Assembly: GCA_003971905.1 (NCBI GenBank)
Contig: RSEE01000023.1
Span: 558,001-622,000, forward strand
Length of the DNA: 64,000 nucleotides
Direction of reading: 5' to 3'
DNA from: Moniliella sp. 'wahieum'
Lineage: Eukaryota > Basidiomycota > Moniliellomycetes > Moniliellales > Moniliellaceae
Positions 1 through 11,113 of the stretch are shown here, one piece after another (position 1 is the first letter of the stretch; the number at the start of each line of letters is the position of its first letter). Under the pieces are notes generated by a model that was given only the letters and a program-made list of their open reading frames with translations, did no database searches and was not told where the DNA came from. The position numbers and the translations under genes were made by a program.

Positions 1-631
1 AAGTCAATGTCGCAAGGGTTGAGGCAAGTCTGCGTCGAAGCTGCATCAATGCAAAACAACGCCAGTTAGACACGGTCAGTTCGACCATGGATGGGGGTAG
101 TGAAGAGGCAACGTACGCGACTCGGGGCATTCGTCCATGATGCGAGCTTGCTGGGAACCCAGGATGCCCTTGATGGTAATGGTCTTGAAGCAGAGGTCCT
201 GGCGGCTGATGCCTTGGTCGGCAAAGTACTTGTATCCAGGCGTGGACAGAGCGACACCCATCTGTGCAAAAAAATGGGTCACCAGTCAGCACCAACCCCA
301 AAATGGCTCACTCCAGAGCCTTTGCTCTCAGCACAGATACGAACGGTGTTGTCATTCATGTCAGGGCCACCACACGAGCCTTGGGCAGATTCGCCCTCGG
401 TCTCGGGGTGGTAGTAGAAGGTGGCCTGGCCTTGGATCCCACGGGCAGCAACCTTGGCAGCCAGCGTGGCATTGTTAGCAATGTAGTCGTGGCGACCAGG
501 ACGAGGGGCCGGGCACGCGGGTGCTCAAAGTGGCCGCCAATGACACGGCGGTGAGGTGCGTGGTGGCCGGCGAGCGCACTGGTGGCACCAAGCAGGAGGA
601 GGAGGAGGGAAGTAAGGACCGTGGGTGCCAT
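1..631 (-). CDS. Secreted double-psi beta-barrel (expansin/RlpA-like) protein, copy 1, 3' end beyond window
   Basis: The ATG at 631 opens a signal peptide (MAPTVLTSLLLLLLGATSALA) followed by a basic pro-region, then GQATFYYHPETEG, a Cys-containing segment, YFADQGISRQDL, GSQQARIMDECP and NPCDID, which runs off position 1. The order and spacing match the paralogue at 2733-3738 and the DPBB fold, where a K-x-x-D-x-CP strand precedes a D-L-D-L turn. Two introns are visible on the minus strand: one ends with the acceptor just before ATGGGTGTCGC near 261, and one has a GTACGT donor near 118. The frame changes once between the pro-region and the DPBB segment, probably a small indel. DPBB proteins of this kind in fungi are secreted and are thought to act on, or bind to, cell-wall polysaccharide; no enzymatic activity can be claimed from sequence. 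Only the last C-terminal part is missing. Confidence 0.75.
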
Positions 632-2538
632 AGCGATCGAATCGGAAATGGGGGAGGAACGGAGAAGGTGGGCAGGGGGGTGGAGGAGGAGGTAGGAGGA
701 GGCAGAGGGAGAGGAGGAGGTAGAGGAGGCGGAGGAGAACGCCAGGATTCTCTTTGGCAAGCGCAGTGAATATGTAGGAAGCCGTCCCCGGCAACCCGTC
801 GCTAGCCTTGCAAGCCAGGTTGTTAGGAACCGCCACGCGAGACCGGACGACGCGTGATGGAGTGATGCGTGACCGGTGCTGACTGGCAGACGGAGAGGTT
901 TTGCGGTGGCCGCTGTCCCCATGCGGGTGCCCATCCACTGGTTGCACCACTCCACTGTCGATCTGTGTCCGCACGAGGGCAGTGTGCTGATTCAACATTC
1001 ACCGGTCACAGCGGCATGCGCAGACGTCACCCGGCACAGGGCCTGTGCGCAGACGGCACGGCCCCACTGGCCCAGTGTAAGTCTCGGCATCTGGGCGATC
1101 ATCGATCAACGTGATCAGCACCGGTGGCCGGGACCTGCCGGGTTCTGCGGCAGCCGGCTGTGCCAGCGGCGCTCAGCCACGGCGGCACACGAAGCTCATG
1201 ACGCACATGAGCGATGCATCGCACACCTGGACATGCCACGGGAACAGTCGAGCGTCGGTTGCGAGTCTGCATGACGCATTGCCGGTTACAGCTGCCGGCA
1301 TTACCTGCATTACCCTCTACCGCGACGGCCAAAGTTGTCCGTCCCGAGTAGGACAACCGCAGTAGCCCTGCACTCACAACTCGGGCTGGAGCTTGTTGAA
1401 TACGTTGAATGTCGAAACACAAACACCCGTCGTGCTCGGCGTTCCGCTGGGCTTGGAAGATTGCGATACCATCAATATCATCATCGACACAGCCCCCGAG
1501 GAAACAAAGACCTTTGTGTGGCCCTGAGAATCTGCAACGCCATCAATCCAACGGGGAGGCACAGACGGTTTTAACGTTTACGCGTTACGTCGCACAGTCC
1601 AGGCTGCGCTGGCTGAGTGATGTGAGGCCCGTGGGGCCTGTAACATGTAAGGCTTCTCAGCACTCGGTGCAGTTGTGATTACTCAGTCCTCAAACTCGAG
1701 TTGCCATGAGCTATTCAGTACTCCGTACGCAACGTGTACTCAGCTGCGGAGTACGGGTACTATCCGAGGCTCGGTTGCATGGACCAAGTGCAAAGCAGTT
1801 AGAGGTGTCGATCCACAGCAAGCTAGCCTAGGCTATACCAAACCCACGCTAAACCCTAGGCTCAGCCTGAGCGGTCAGACTGACCGGGTTGAGTTCTGCG
1901 TTCAACTGAACGTTCAACACGTTCACCCCCAGCCGCATCGAGCCAGCCAACGAGGCCCAGCAGGCCCAGCCACGCCCAGCCACGCACCGGCGCCCATTGA
2001 ATATGGAGACGGCATGGCATAAGCTTTCCTTTCCGGTGGAGCTGGTGGGGCGGCTGAGAGCTGGCCAAGCGCTTCCTGGTCCTTCCGTGCCGGTGGATGT
2101 GTGCCTGATGTGGAGCTGCAGCCGCGCGGCGCTGCCTGGCGCTGCACACAGGCGGGATGCGGCTGCCGAAAAGGGGTGCGTGGAGGAGGCGTTTTTCAAA
2201 CCGCAGCACCCAAACTGGGCTGCGTTACTAGTTGATGCAGGTTCCTGCTGCACTGCGCCTCTGTTCTGGCGCCATGCCATACAGGCCACATGTCGCATGT
2301 CACATGTCACGGCTGCAGCCATGCCCCCCCCCGGATCGCCGCGTACACTCACCTGGTGCTGGCCATGTCGGATACCCGGTGCCCCCTTGCATCGCCTTGG
2401 CGCGGCACAGGGCCGCACCCAGCCGCAGTTGCAGCACGGAGGCAGTGGTGCCCTGTGGTGCCTGCCGGCCGGCTGCTCGGCGCCCTGTCTGTCAGATCTC
2501 AGATGGCAAACCACACGGCAGCCAGCCGGGTCCACTAC
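632..2538. other. Divergent intergenic region between the two DPBB genes
   Basis: This region holds the 5' leaders and promoters of two head-to-head paralogues. The copy 1 side (640-770) is almost pure purine on the plus strand, which is a CT-rich leader on the transcribed strand. The middle contains many short palindromes, such as GTTCAACTGAACGTTCAAC near 1900 and CACATGTC-type repeats near 2285-2310. I see no convincing coding region or RNA gene here. Confidence 0.6.
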
Positions 2539-2546
2539 TATATAAA
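2539..2546 (+). promoter_or_regulatory. TATA box of DPBB gene copy 2
   Basis: TATATAAA lies about 190 bases before the ATG at 2733 and is followed by a long CT-rich leader (about 2640-2730). That arrangement is common for strongly expressed fungal genes. Function is inferred from position only. Confidence 0.55.
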
Positions 2547-2732
2547 GCTCCACCCGTGCCGCCACCGGCTCTGTTTCGCCTTCATCTCCATCTCCTACAC
2601 CCTCCCCGACTGCACGCTGGCGTGTATCCTCGACATCACCCTTCCTCTCCTCTCGTCTCTTCCTTCACCAAGCCTCTCTCTATAACACCTTCTACCCCCC
2701 CCCCTCTCTTTCTCCTACACTAGTCTTTTACA

Positions 2733-3738
2733 ATGGTTCGCCCTGTCATCGCCACTGCTCTCCTTGCCCTGGCGGCAAGCCAAGTCCTGCGGGCCACCAC
2801 TCGCAGCAGCGCCGCTCCCTCGGCTCTCACCAAAACATCCACGCCGTCCACGCTGCCCGCCGTGCGGATGCCAAGCCCGAGCGCCATGAGTACATCCGCT
2901 CGAACAGCACCTTGGCCGCCGCTCGGCCGAGCGTCGTGACAGTCAAGGCCAGGCCACCTTCTACCGTCCCGCCACCGAAGGCGGCTCCCAAAGCTCGTGC
3001 GGTCCCTACATTTCCGACAGCTCCAATGTCGTTGCCTTGTCGCAGGCTGGCTGGGACTACTTTGCGGGCAAGGGCATCAACCAACAGGAGCTCAACAAGG
3101 CGATTACCATCAACGGCCCCTGGGGGTCGCAGCAAGCCAAGATTCTTGACACGTGCCCCCCGGATGCGTCGACCAACACCTGCGGCAACATCTGCGACAT
3201 TGACTTGACGTACGACCTCTTCGGGTTGCTGGACAACTACGATGCAGGTATCTTCAACGTTCACTGGTCCTTTGACGACGGTACCCCCTCTCCCTGTGGT
3301 TCCGGGTCTGGGTCTTCGCATTCATCCTCTTCGAGTTCCTCCCCGTCGCCCACTCACAAGTCGGCCGTGGCCCCCTACTAGCTCGTCCTCGTCTTCGCGT
3401 TCGCCTTCGTCCTCTCCGTCGTCTTCGTCGTCGGCTCGTCCGGCTCGTTTGCCACCACCCTCCAGTGGTGGGACGACGTTGACCCTCAATGGTGCCCCGG
3501 CGTTACCATCCCGTCCGGCGCTGTTACCGCTGCCGTGGGCCCAACCAGCCAATACCCCAACGAGAAACTCGCCGACACGTGCGGCAAGTGGCTCACGATT
3601 GAGGCTGATGGCAAGAAAACGCAGGCGATTGCCGTTGAGTGGGTTCCTGACACGACCCAAAACCTTCTTGCTGTCGGAAACGCATACAACGACATTGTTG
3701 GCTCGGGTAGCGGCTCCGTCACTTGGAGCTTCAACTAA
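2733..3738 (+). CDS. Secreted protein with two DPBB-like domains joined by a Ser-rich linker, copy 2
   Basis: The ATG at 2733 begins MVRPVIATALLALAAS, a signal peptide. In successive frames follow GHHSQQRRSLGSHQN, GQATFYRPATEGG, YFAGKGINQQEL, GSQQAKILDTCP, CDIDLTYDLFGLLDNYDAGI and HWSF, a complete DPBB domain. A linker of Ser/Pro runs (about 3295-3440) leads to a second domain with WWDDVDPQWCPG, CGKWLTIEADGKKTQAIAVE, AYNDIVGSGSGSVTWSF and a stop at 3736-3738. The second domain repeats the DPBB strand pattern less exactly. At least three reading-frame changes are needed (after the signal peptide, near 2940, and in the linker). No splice signals explain them, so small indels are likelier than introns. 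It is the divergent partner of the gene at 1-631. The likely role is an extracellular cell-wall-associated protein; substrate unknown. Confidence 0.78.
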
Positions 3739-5903
3739 GCTCCATTCGTCTTCTTTCTTTTTTCATCCCTCCAAACTTCGTAGGCCGGCTCCTACGTGAG
3801 TTCCTTGGAGGGCATTCTGTCCTCTTTATCCATTGCAATTACCGTGGCTGTGCCCTTTTCATATCCCACTTGCTCACATTGTCCATGTGGAATGGTTCCC
3901 CTGGATGATGTCTGTAATTCCATTATTGGTATTCACCGGTTCACCTATTACATTCTCGTCAGAAACAGTCCGTAGATTCGTACGGGCATAGGTCGTTGGT
4001 TGCCGGTTGGGCCTGACAAAAGAGGTACTCTGAACCTCTTCAGAGTGTACCGGCGAAACCCGGGTGTGCATTCGTTCCAAGGCGGGTAGGCATGTGTCCT
4101 TTAAGCCCCAGTCACGGAACATCCGGTTTCAAGCCAGGTTAAGGATCGACAATGATGGGAATCGAAGCGTGTCCAGCTACTGTCCTTGTCATGGCGAGAA
4201 GCGCAGGGGCCAAGTCGGCTGTGGTAGCGTGGGACATGCTCTTGTTTATGCGTTGAATGCGGTAGGGGTGCACCTTGTGTTGACGTGGATCCGGTTAGCC
4301 ACCACTGGTGATCCAGAACCCATCGGCATTCAGTGACACGTGGCCCGATGCACACAGTGCATCGAGGAAGTGCATCCCAGACTTTCCATGAAGGGCTTCC
4401 ACTGGCATCCGGCTCCGGAACCTATCACGGCCCATTGGTCTATAGCGTTCCTTGGTTCTCGAATGCCATCTCCATTCCCCATCGCCAGCATCGCTATATC
4501 AGTAGTAGCTACTATACCAGAACCGTAACAACAAATCGAGGCCAGCTCGAACTTGGGCATGAACGCGTTGAGGCACAAAGGCAGGAGATGAAAGCATAGG
4601 GGGTGTGAATACGTACGTCATGCGCAAACCCCTCCACGAGCATGAGACACGTCGATCACCAGACCCAGAAGAAGCATTTGCACTTGGAGGCGCAAGCGAA
4701 ACCATATGCTAGTAGACAAAAGAAAGAGAGGGTATCTGGATGAGGCGCGTTGACGAATAGCCACGTGGTATTCTTGCACAGCGCGATTGCTGGCTCTCTT
4801 CAAAGCCACTCGTTACTCGTTACCATCCCTAGATGGACTGATTTCGTTCACAGCCACGTCCATACAACATGGATATACCAATGGTCCTCTGCTTTCTCGA
4901 TCTGAACGATGTCCTATAAGTGCACAGGTAAAAGGGGGAGACAGGAGTTGGGTCAAACTCAGACTGGGTAAGAGAAGAGGAAGGAAGGGGAGTGGCACTA
5001 GGACAGAGGATAGGGATAGTGACACGGCGCCTGCATGCGGAAGAGGCTGAGTGTGACCTTGGAGGTGGCCTGCCCTCTTTGACCCTTTTGGTCAACAACA
5101 CGTTGTCATTACCGCACGCCTTGACTCTTTTGAGCTACATTCATCATTCCCTCTCTTTCTCCCGTTTACTTGAGAGCTGGACAAAACTCAACTCGGCTGT
5201 CGATCACGCTTGTGCTCTTTACAGTGTCCATTGACAGCGAAAGCGCATTGAGGGATTTCACTATCGGGAAAAGTTAGAGAGCCACCTTGCCTTTTCTATC
5301 CAATCAAACGGATTGAATGAGATGACTACAGAACCAACGAGAGCCCGGGGGGGAAAGGGGGATGGAACAAAAGGAAGCTATGCCGCAATTGAAAGGTGTC
5401 CCCTTCTTGCAGTTCTGTGACAGCTGGGCAGCGGTCCTCAGTTTTGTCGCCCTCATCGTGAGCCAGTCTGTCCCATTGGCGTCCCGTAGCGTATATATCT
5501 TTCTCACCCAAACAAGCGATTTTCCACCAGGTTCTAGGGATGAGTAGAACGGGTACCCACGGCGCTCCCAACGCGCCACACTTTGCTCGGTGCGATCCTT
5601 CCCATCTCATTTCTTCCGGTTCTGCCTGGCATCTCTTCAGGCCCGAAAAGTGTCTTAGCACAGGGCTATACTGACTTGCTGTTATATCCATCGGGCTAAG
5701 ACCCCCTTATTGGACTCTTCAGCATTTTGTTCCAGAGGTAGTTCCACTATGGGAGGCGGGTGAGGGGGGGAGTTGCATAGACTAAAGAGAGAGTGAACGG
5801 CTGCTAAGTCCAAGCATAACGTTTTGTCAATGGGAATGGGCCCATGAATACAGATGGAGCAAGCGCCTTCAAGAAGGGGAACGAGCAAGCCTCGTTTCCA
5901 GAC
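3739..5903. other. Intergenic, no gene seen
   Basis: The stretch lies between the 3' ends of DPBB copy 2 and of the NAC beta gene, which converge. Open frames are short, differ in composition from the neighbours and have no recognisable motif. It contains CT/GA-rich patches around 4930-5050. No RNA gene seen. Confidence 0.5.
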
Positions 5904-6453
5904 TTAGTCAAGCTGCTCAACCTCAGCCTCAGCGTCCTTCTTCTCAACGTCAAACGTCTCGGGCTGGGGAAAGGGAACGAGGGTCAGGATTCATCGCAAA
6001 GGAGCAACCAGATTGAATACGTACAACATCGGGAACGTCATCGGCGGAAGCGCCCTGGGCCTGCATCATCTGGTACGACTGGGCCAGCTGCCGGAGCGAG
6101 GCCATCGCCTCGGGGCCGAGCTGGTTAAGGATGCCAGGCACGAGCTCGGTCATGTCCTTGTCTTCACCATGGCCGGTGACAATGTGAGTGTTGGCGTCCT
6201 TGACAAGGGCAATGTTAGGGCGGGTGAAGTGGAGCACCTTGCCATCGTCCTTGAACATGTTGACCTCCTCGTACCCGGTCATGGGCAGCACGCCGCCCAG
6301 CTTCTTGAGCGCCGCACCCAGCTTCTTGTCGTTGCCGCCCTCGACGGCAGACTTGGGCGCAGTCTTCTTCACGACCTTGCGGCGGGGAGCACCCTTGCCA
6401 CCCTGCCGGCTGGCAGCCTGGAGCTTAGCGAGCTTCTCTTGGTCAACAACCAT
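5904..6453 (-). CDS. EGD1: Nascent polypeptide-associated complex subunit beta (NAC beta/BTF3)
   Basis: The ATG at 6453 starts [20 protein letters not shown], with the basic RRKVVKK ribosome-binding stretch typical of NAC beta. The NAC domain follows: [37 protein letters not shown], and the conserved [18 protein letters not shown] and LRQLAQSYQ segments. An intron (5964-6024, donor GTACGT, acceptor CAG) joins DDVPDV to [19 protein letters not shown] and the stop at 5904-5906. The total is about 163 residues, the family size. NAC beta pairs with NAC alpha at the ribosomal tunnel exit and shields nascent chains, preventing mistargeting to the ER. The frame is intact across both exons, which makes this one of the few unbroken genes in the window. 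Confidence 0.94.
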
Positions 6454-7235
6454 GGTGTGGGCGAAGGGGGGGTGGGACAGAACCAAGTTGCGTGGCCGCC
6501 GCCCACCAGGAAGTCCGCAGGGCCGAACAATCGTGCGACCCCGCCCCCGGCAAGAGAGCAGTCCCTTCGAACGAGGAAGAACCAGAGCGCTAGGGTTGGT
6601 GGGAAGGGTCTTGTTTCAGGCTGGTCACTCGCTCACGTGACCCCGTCTTCTTTCCACCCCCGGTTGCTCGCTTGCCATCCATCGGTGCTCGGTCGGTTCT
6701 CGACTGCGCCCATCCGCGCCCTCGGCCTCACCCTCTTCCTTCCTTTCCCCATCGCACAATGTATTTTCACACTCTGGCATGGGGCAGCCCCGCATCCGTC
6801 TACAAGCAGAACGGGAGCGCATCCTGCTTACCATCACCGATCACAAGAGCCTCTTCCGCCTCCATAGCCTTTCCCTCTTCTCACTCTCTGGCATGTTTGG
6901 ACCGAGTCGCCAATGAGACTCCCACGGGTGTCCCTCTGGCAATCAATCAAACATGGGGTGCGATCGCTCCGAGGGCATCGACTGTTACATCGCCGACGCA
7001 TGGGTATCCCGCAGCGAGGGGGGGAGTTAGTTCAATGACCCTCCTCCTCCGTCCAATAAAGACGATCCGGCGTTTCGGCCCACCTGTCTCATCCAAATCC
7101 TAGTGCTGGTCGAGAAAGTACCACGACATCCAGGCCGACGCGCAAGTCGTGTCTCTTGGCTGAAAGGGTGCCAGTCCAGAGAGGGAAAAGAGCATATTTG
7201 GCAGGAAGATACCATTGGATCGACCCAGTCCCGTA
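6454..7235. other. Intergenic between NAC beta and ATP synthase e genes
   Basis: This is promoter and leader for the NAC beta gene on the minus strand, and 3' flank of the ATP synthase e gene. The plus-strand open frames here have Ser/Pro/Arg-rich composition without motifs and are taken as chance. No RNA gene seen. Confidence 0.5.
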
Positions 7236-7586
7236 TTACTTGTCCAAGCTTTCGAGGAACTTTTCCAGATCAAAGTCTGGGCTGTCTGGGTCGGTTATGA
7301 CTGCAGGCACAAAGGAGGGAGGTCAGCGCCAAGTCGTGCAAACGTCCGGAAGGGGTTACGTACCACCAGTCGTCTTCGGGGCTGGATGGAGCTCGGCCCA
7401 CTTGGCCTTGGCCTGCTCCACCAGCTCTTGCCGGTGGGCCTTGATAGCGGCGAGGTGGGCCTTGTCAGCGTCCCCCTGGAGCGAATAGCGGTGGTAGATA
7501 CCGTACGCCACGCCCCCCAAAAACGCCTGGTAGCGAGCGACGTTGATCAGCGGGGTAGGATTGAAGAGGGCGAAGATAGACGACAT
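7236..7586 (-). CDS. TIM11: Mitochondrial ATP synthase subunit e
   Basis: The ATG at 7586 gives MSSIFALFNPTPLINVARYQ, then AFLGGVAYGIYHRYSL, a single N-terminal membrane segment with the GxxxG-like small-residue pattern (FLGGVAYG) used for subunit e/g dimer contacts. A charged helix follows (AHLAAIKAHRQELVEQAKAK). An intron with donor GTACGT at 7363 and an acceptor ending at 7301 splices G|TC to give VITDPDSPDFDLEKFLESLD and a stop at 7236-7238. The total is about 97 residues, right for subunit e. In fungi this subunit helps assemble ATP synthase dimers that bend the inner membrane. Both exons are in frame. A short unrelated single-pass protein is the only alternative, but the fold pattern and length fit well. 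Confidence 0.82.
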
Positions 7587-9146
7587 GGTCGGTGGTGCGT
7601 CGCTGGACAGGCAGGACTGGTGGCTGGGCGGTGCGATGGGTCAAGCAGGTGCCGTGGCCAGCGAACGAGCGGCCCAGGGTCGGGCCAAGGAGGGGAAGCA
7701 GCCGAGACGACTCCGGGACGACTGGGCCGCACGACGGCAGTGACTAGTGCTAGTGACGCAGCACGTGCGGGGTTGGCTAGTCGCTTCCGCCCACATTTGT
7801 AAGATGGACAACTAGCAGCGTTGCAATTTGAAACAGTTTTCTGACGCTGTCCGACGGCACTCAACTCAAGAGCATCACACGAAGTGGCTATAGCACCGGC
7901 ACAGGGGGGAACTTGCGTCGTGACCGGGTGACCATCCTGGCCCGTCTTGCTCTATCTCCACCGAGCAAGGACGTGGACTTGGGCCACGCCACTTGTTGCC
8001 CTCCACTGACCCGTACTTCACGCATTTGGTTACCAGCACGATCTCGAGGTGCATATTGGTCCTGGCTTCAAGCAACTCACGTCCGTCTTTTGACGCTCAT
8101 GTGAAAAGTGTGGGTCGAGCGATGCGGGCGAGGTGCGGCAACAGCTCTGCCTGCTCGCCAGCCACACCCCTCTCTCAGGATGACGCCGGTAAACTCTCCA
8201 GGGTCTTTGTGGTGCTGTGAGAGGGAAGGACCCTGCGATGACAGCAAGTCTCCATTCACAATCACCATCATGTCAGATGTGCACCTCGACTAGAAGCGAG
8301 ATGGGGCTACTTGGCTGCAGTATTTATAGTACATGAATTCATTGGAACGGTTTTGCTTTATGCCCTCTGCGCCCTTTTGTGTTGTTTAATAGTTGCCGTC
8401 ACTATTCTTCCGATTCTCGCATTGAAAGGACAACACCTTATGGTAATGTACACACAAGATCAAGTTCTCATCCCACAGGATCTTACCTTCCTTCTCTGAC
8501 CATCATTTTCCGAAGGCGCCATCCCCCCTGACATCCTAGAGTTTCGCTGCTCGAAGCCCCATCACAACTGGTAGTATCCACACTCCCCACATAATATTGC
8601 CCTCAATCTACACCCACCTTTGCACAGATGGACTAAGAGATTGCAGTGCTGGGACACCACTTGATTTGACCCACAATTTATATACGACACGGTCCGCAAG
8701 ATGCTGCCAGTCGACTCCCCAAATATATACATGCTTCCTATCGGTTTCCCACCCTCCCATTTGAAGCACCGGCGGTAGCCCAAGCAAAAAGCCCTCGTCC
8801 TTGCCTGTAGGCAAGAGGGAAGAGAGACGCGTACACACATCCAATGTAAGGGTGGTTGTGATCGAATCCAGAAAACGGCTATGGGACGATCACCAAGAAG
8901 TTGGTGCAGCCAGACTCCGAGAGGAGGCTTTTATGCAGTCTGGAAAATGAGGTTAATTCAAAGGTGAGTGGGTGTGCGATACACGCCACACGAGAGAGAA
9001 ACATGTGGGTATTGGTATCATGAACATATGCGAAGAATGGAAAGGTTGTGGAGTCTTGGCAGCCCTCTTCTAACTCAAATGGCAGACACTCAAGTCCGCA
9101 AGGGGGAAAGGGAAGGGTACAAAGACACGAATGAAATGGGAGGTGG
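7587..9146. other. Intergenic, no gene seen
   Basis: The 5' side near 7587-7800 is the promoter of the ATP synthase e gene. A hydrophobic frame at about 8314-8499 (IVHEFIGTVLLYALCALL) lacks an ATG at its start and any conserved motif. Nothing else could be supported. Confidence 0.45.
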
Positions 9147-10304
9147 TTATTCCTTGGGTGCAGTGTTGGGGGCGGAGCCCGTGACCTCCTCATCATTCTC
9201 CTTGGAGACGGGCTCTTCTAGCGGTTTATTGTCGAGGGCCACCTTGAGAACCAATTTGCGCCCTTGAAGTTCCTTGTCGTTAAAGGTTTCGATTGCTTCC
9301 TGTTGCTGCTCATGGGTGGCAAAGTCGACAAACGCATACCCACGGCTCTTCCATTCCTCCACCATTCGCTTCTTGGGCTTAACAGGCGCGTCCGCTTCTG
9401 CTTCGTCCGCCGCCTCAGCCTCTTCCTTCTTAGCATCAGTCAACTTCCTCACCCTCCGTACAACTGTGGTGCGGGCAATGGAGAGCTTCTTGATGGTAAG
9501 GTTCGTGTCCTTCTTGAAAAAGGCCTGGAGCTCGGGTTCCTTCACAGTGTAAGCCAAGTTGGCGACAAAGACAAGAGTCTCCGTAGGAGAACCAGTTGGT
9601 CCATCCTTCTTGCCCGTGCATCCTTATTGCCCGGTGCCGCCCCGATTGACTTCCTACCCTTCTTCTTCTGCGGCGGTTTACGGGTGAGGGTCTTGCCCTT
9701 GGGATTGGTCTCCTCTGCAGGCTCCTCTGCAGCGCGCGCTGGTAGGGGAGAAGAGAGACGTCGGCGTTGGACTGGCGCTCCTTACGCACCTTGCGGTTCA
9801 GCCAGGATTCGGTGGTGTGTGTTTCAAAGCTTCGATGACCAGCGGCCGACCAGCGACGTCGATGTTGTTGTACTCGGCAATCGCCCTCTCAGCATCCTCG
9901 GCACCATCAAAGGTAACAAAACCATACCCGCGGGGACGAGTTCCGCGACGGATAATCTGCACGTTCGACCTGGGGTGTGCGGGCACCCAACATCAGTACG
10001 GTGCGCCCAATATCTATACTAGAGACACACGTACACAGCCAGCGTAGGAGCAAAGACAGCCTTGAGATCAGCCTCGTTGAGGGAAGGGCTGAGCTGGCGG
10101 ACAAAGACTTTCTGTGGGGGAGGACGGTGTAGGTTAGCAGTGCTTGCACCGGCCGTGCCCATCTGTACGCACGGTGGCCAGTTCATCTAGGTCCGCGGGA
10201 GTGCGCTCGCTAGGCGGAGTCACGTCGGCACCAGCGGGGGTGGCGACGGCCGTAGAAAGGGCGGCGGGGTTGGAGGGGGCAGCAATGTCGACGGCGACGG
10301 ACAT
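9147..10304 (-). CDS. Nuclear/cytoplasmic RNA-binding protein with two RRM domains
   Basis: The start ATG is at 10304 (MSVAVDIAAPSNPAALSTAV). After an intron with donor GTGCGT, RRM1 begins KVFVRQLSPSLNEADLKAVF, and after a second intron continues with RPRGYGFVTFDGAEDAERAI (RNP1 GYGFVTF) and GRPLVIEAL. A basic linker (LTRKPPQKKKGRKSIG) leads to RRM2: TLVFVANLAYTVKEPELQAF (RNP2 LVFVANL), a long charged insertion of Lys/Glu/Ala, then SRGYAFVDFATHEQQQEAIE (RNP1 GYAFVDF), LQGRKLVLKVALD and an acidic tail ending in GSAPNTAPKE with the stop at 9147-9149. RRM2 is atypical because about 50 residues are inserted between its first helix and RNP1. At least one frame change lies in the linker (about 9590-9760). 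The exact orthologue was not recognised; it may act in mRNA processing or translation. Confidence 0.78.
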
Positions 10305-11113
10305 GGGGCGGGAGGAGACGTGAGGAAAGAGGGTGAAGGCGGAGGCGGGAGAGGTGAGGGTGAGGGGGGGGAGGATAGAGGCGCTGCGTTGGGGGCCAAT
10401 TTAAGTACGCGCGGCGTGGCGCCAGCAGCTGCGCCAGGTGCTTAGCTGCTTAGCTGGGCTGCGCCTGGCTGGCGCGGCGGGGGGCGGCCAGGATGTCCGT
10501 CCTGAGGGGGGACTGAGTAGGGGGGCCGACACAGCGGCGTGTCCGTCGTGTGCGGGGGGCTGACGCGCTGACGGGGCTGCGAGGGCGCGCGGCAGCTGTC
10601 GAGCACATGCCGCGCTCCACACTGGCGCCTGCCCGCCGTCCCACGCCGTCCGCCTGCCGCCCCCCCGCAGGCTGCGGCAGAATGGCCTGGACGCTGGCCT
10701 CTGAACATTGAACTGTTCAATACTGAAGACTGAGTACTGAAGCTTGAAGGCCATGCTTTCAACTTGCAAGTTGGGTGTTCCTTGGCATCATGCATCGGCT
10801 GCGGCTGCCATGCGCATGACATCATCGACGTGCACCGTGCGTACCCGCGTCACAGTGTATTTAGTGGCTACACTGACCCCGGCGCCGGGGTGCGTTCGCA
10901 GTTCGGCGCGTACACTAGGCAGGACGTGAGCGAACAGCGCCACCGAACGCGTGCGTCGACGTACAAGCGGCTCACCTCCCCCCTCCGCTGCTTTGTTGGG
11001 CCACGATCGCTTTAATTAGCTTGCTCTCTCTTATTAACCGCCTCGCCTACGCTGGTGCCGCTTCGTGTTGTGCCCCCACCACACTGCCGGGTGCCTGCTG
11101 CCGTCCCGTCATC
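10305..11113. other. Divergent promoter region between the RRM gene and SLM1
   Basis: The stretch separates two divergently transcribed genes. It is GC-rich with CT-rich leaders on both sides. A short GAAGCTTGAAG palindromic motif occurs near 10738-10748, next to GTACTGAAG and TTGAACTGTTCAA repeats. No coding region was supported. Confidence 0.5.

Noticed and set aside
8314-8499. Hydrophobic 60-codon open frame as a small membrane protein
   Set aside because: It has no ATG at its start, no conserved motif, and lies in an AT-richer spacer where hydrophobic frames are common.
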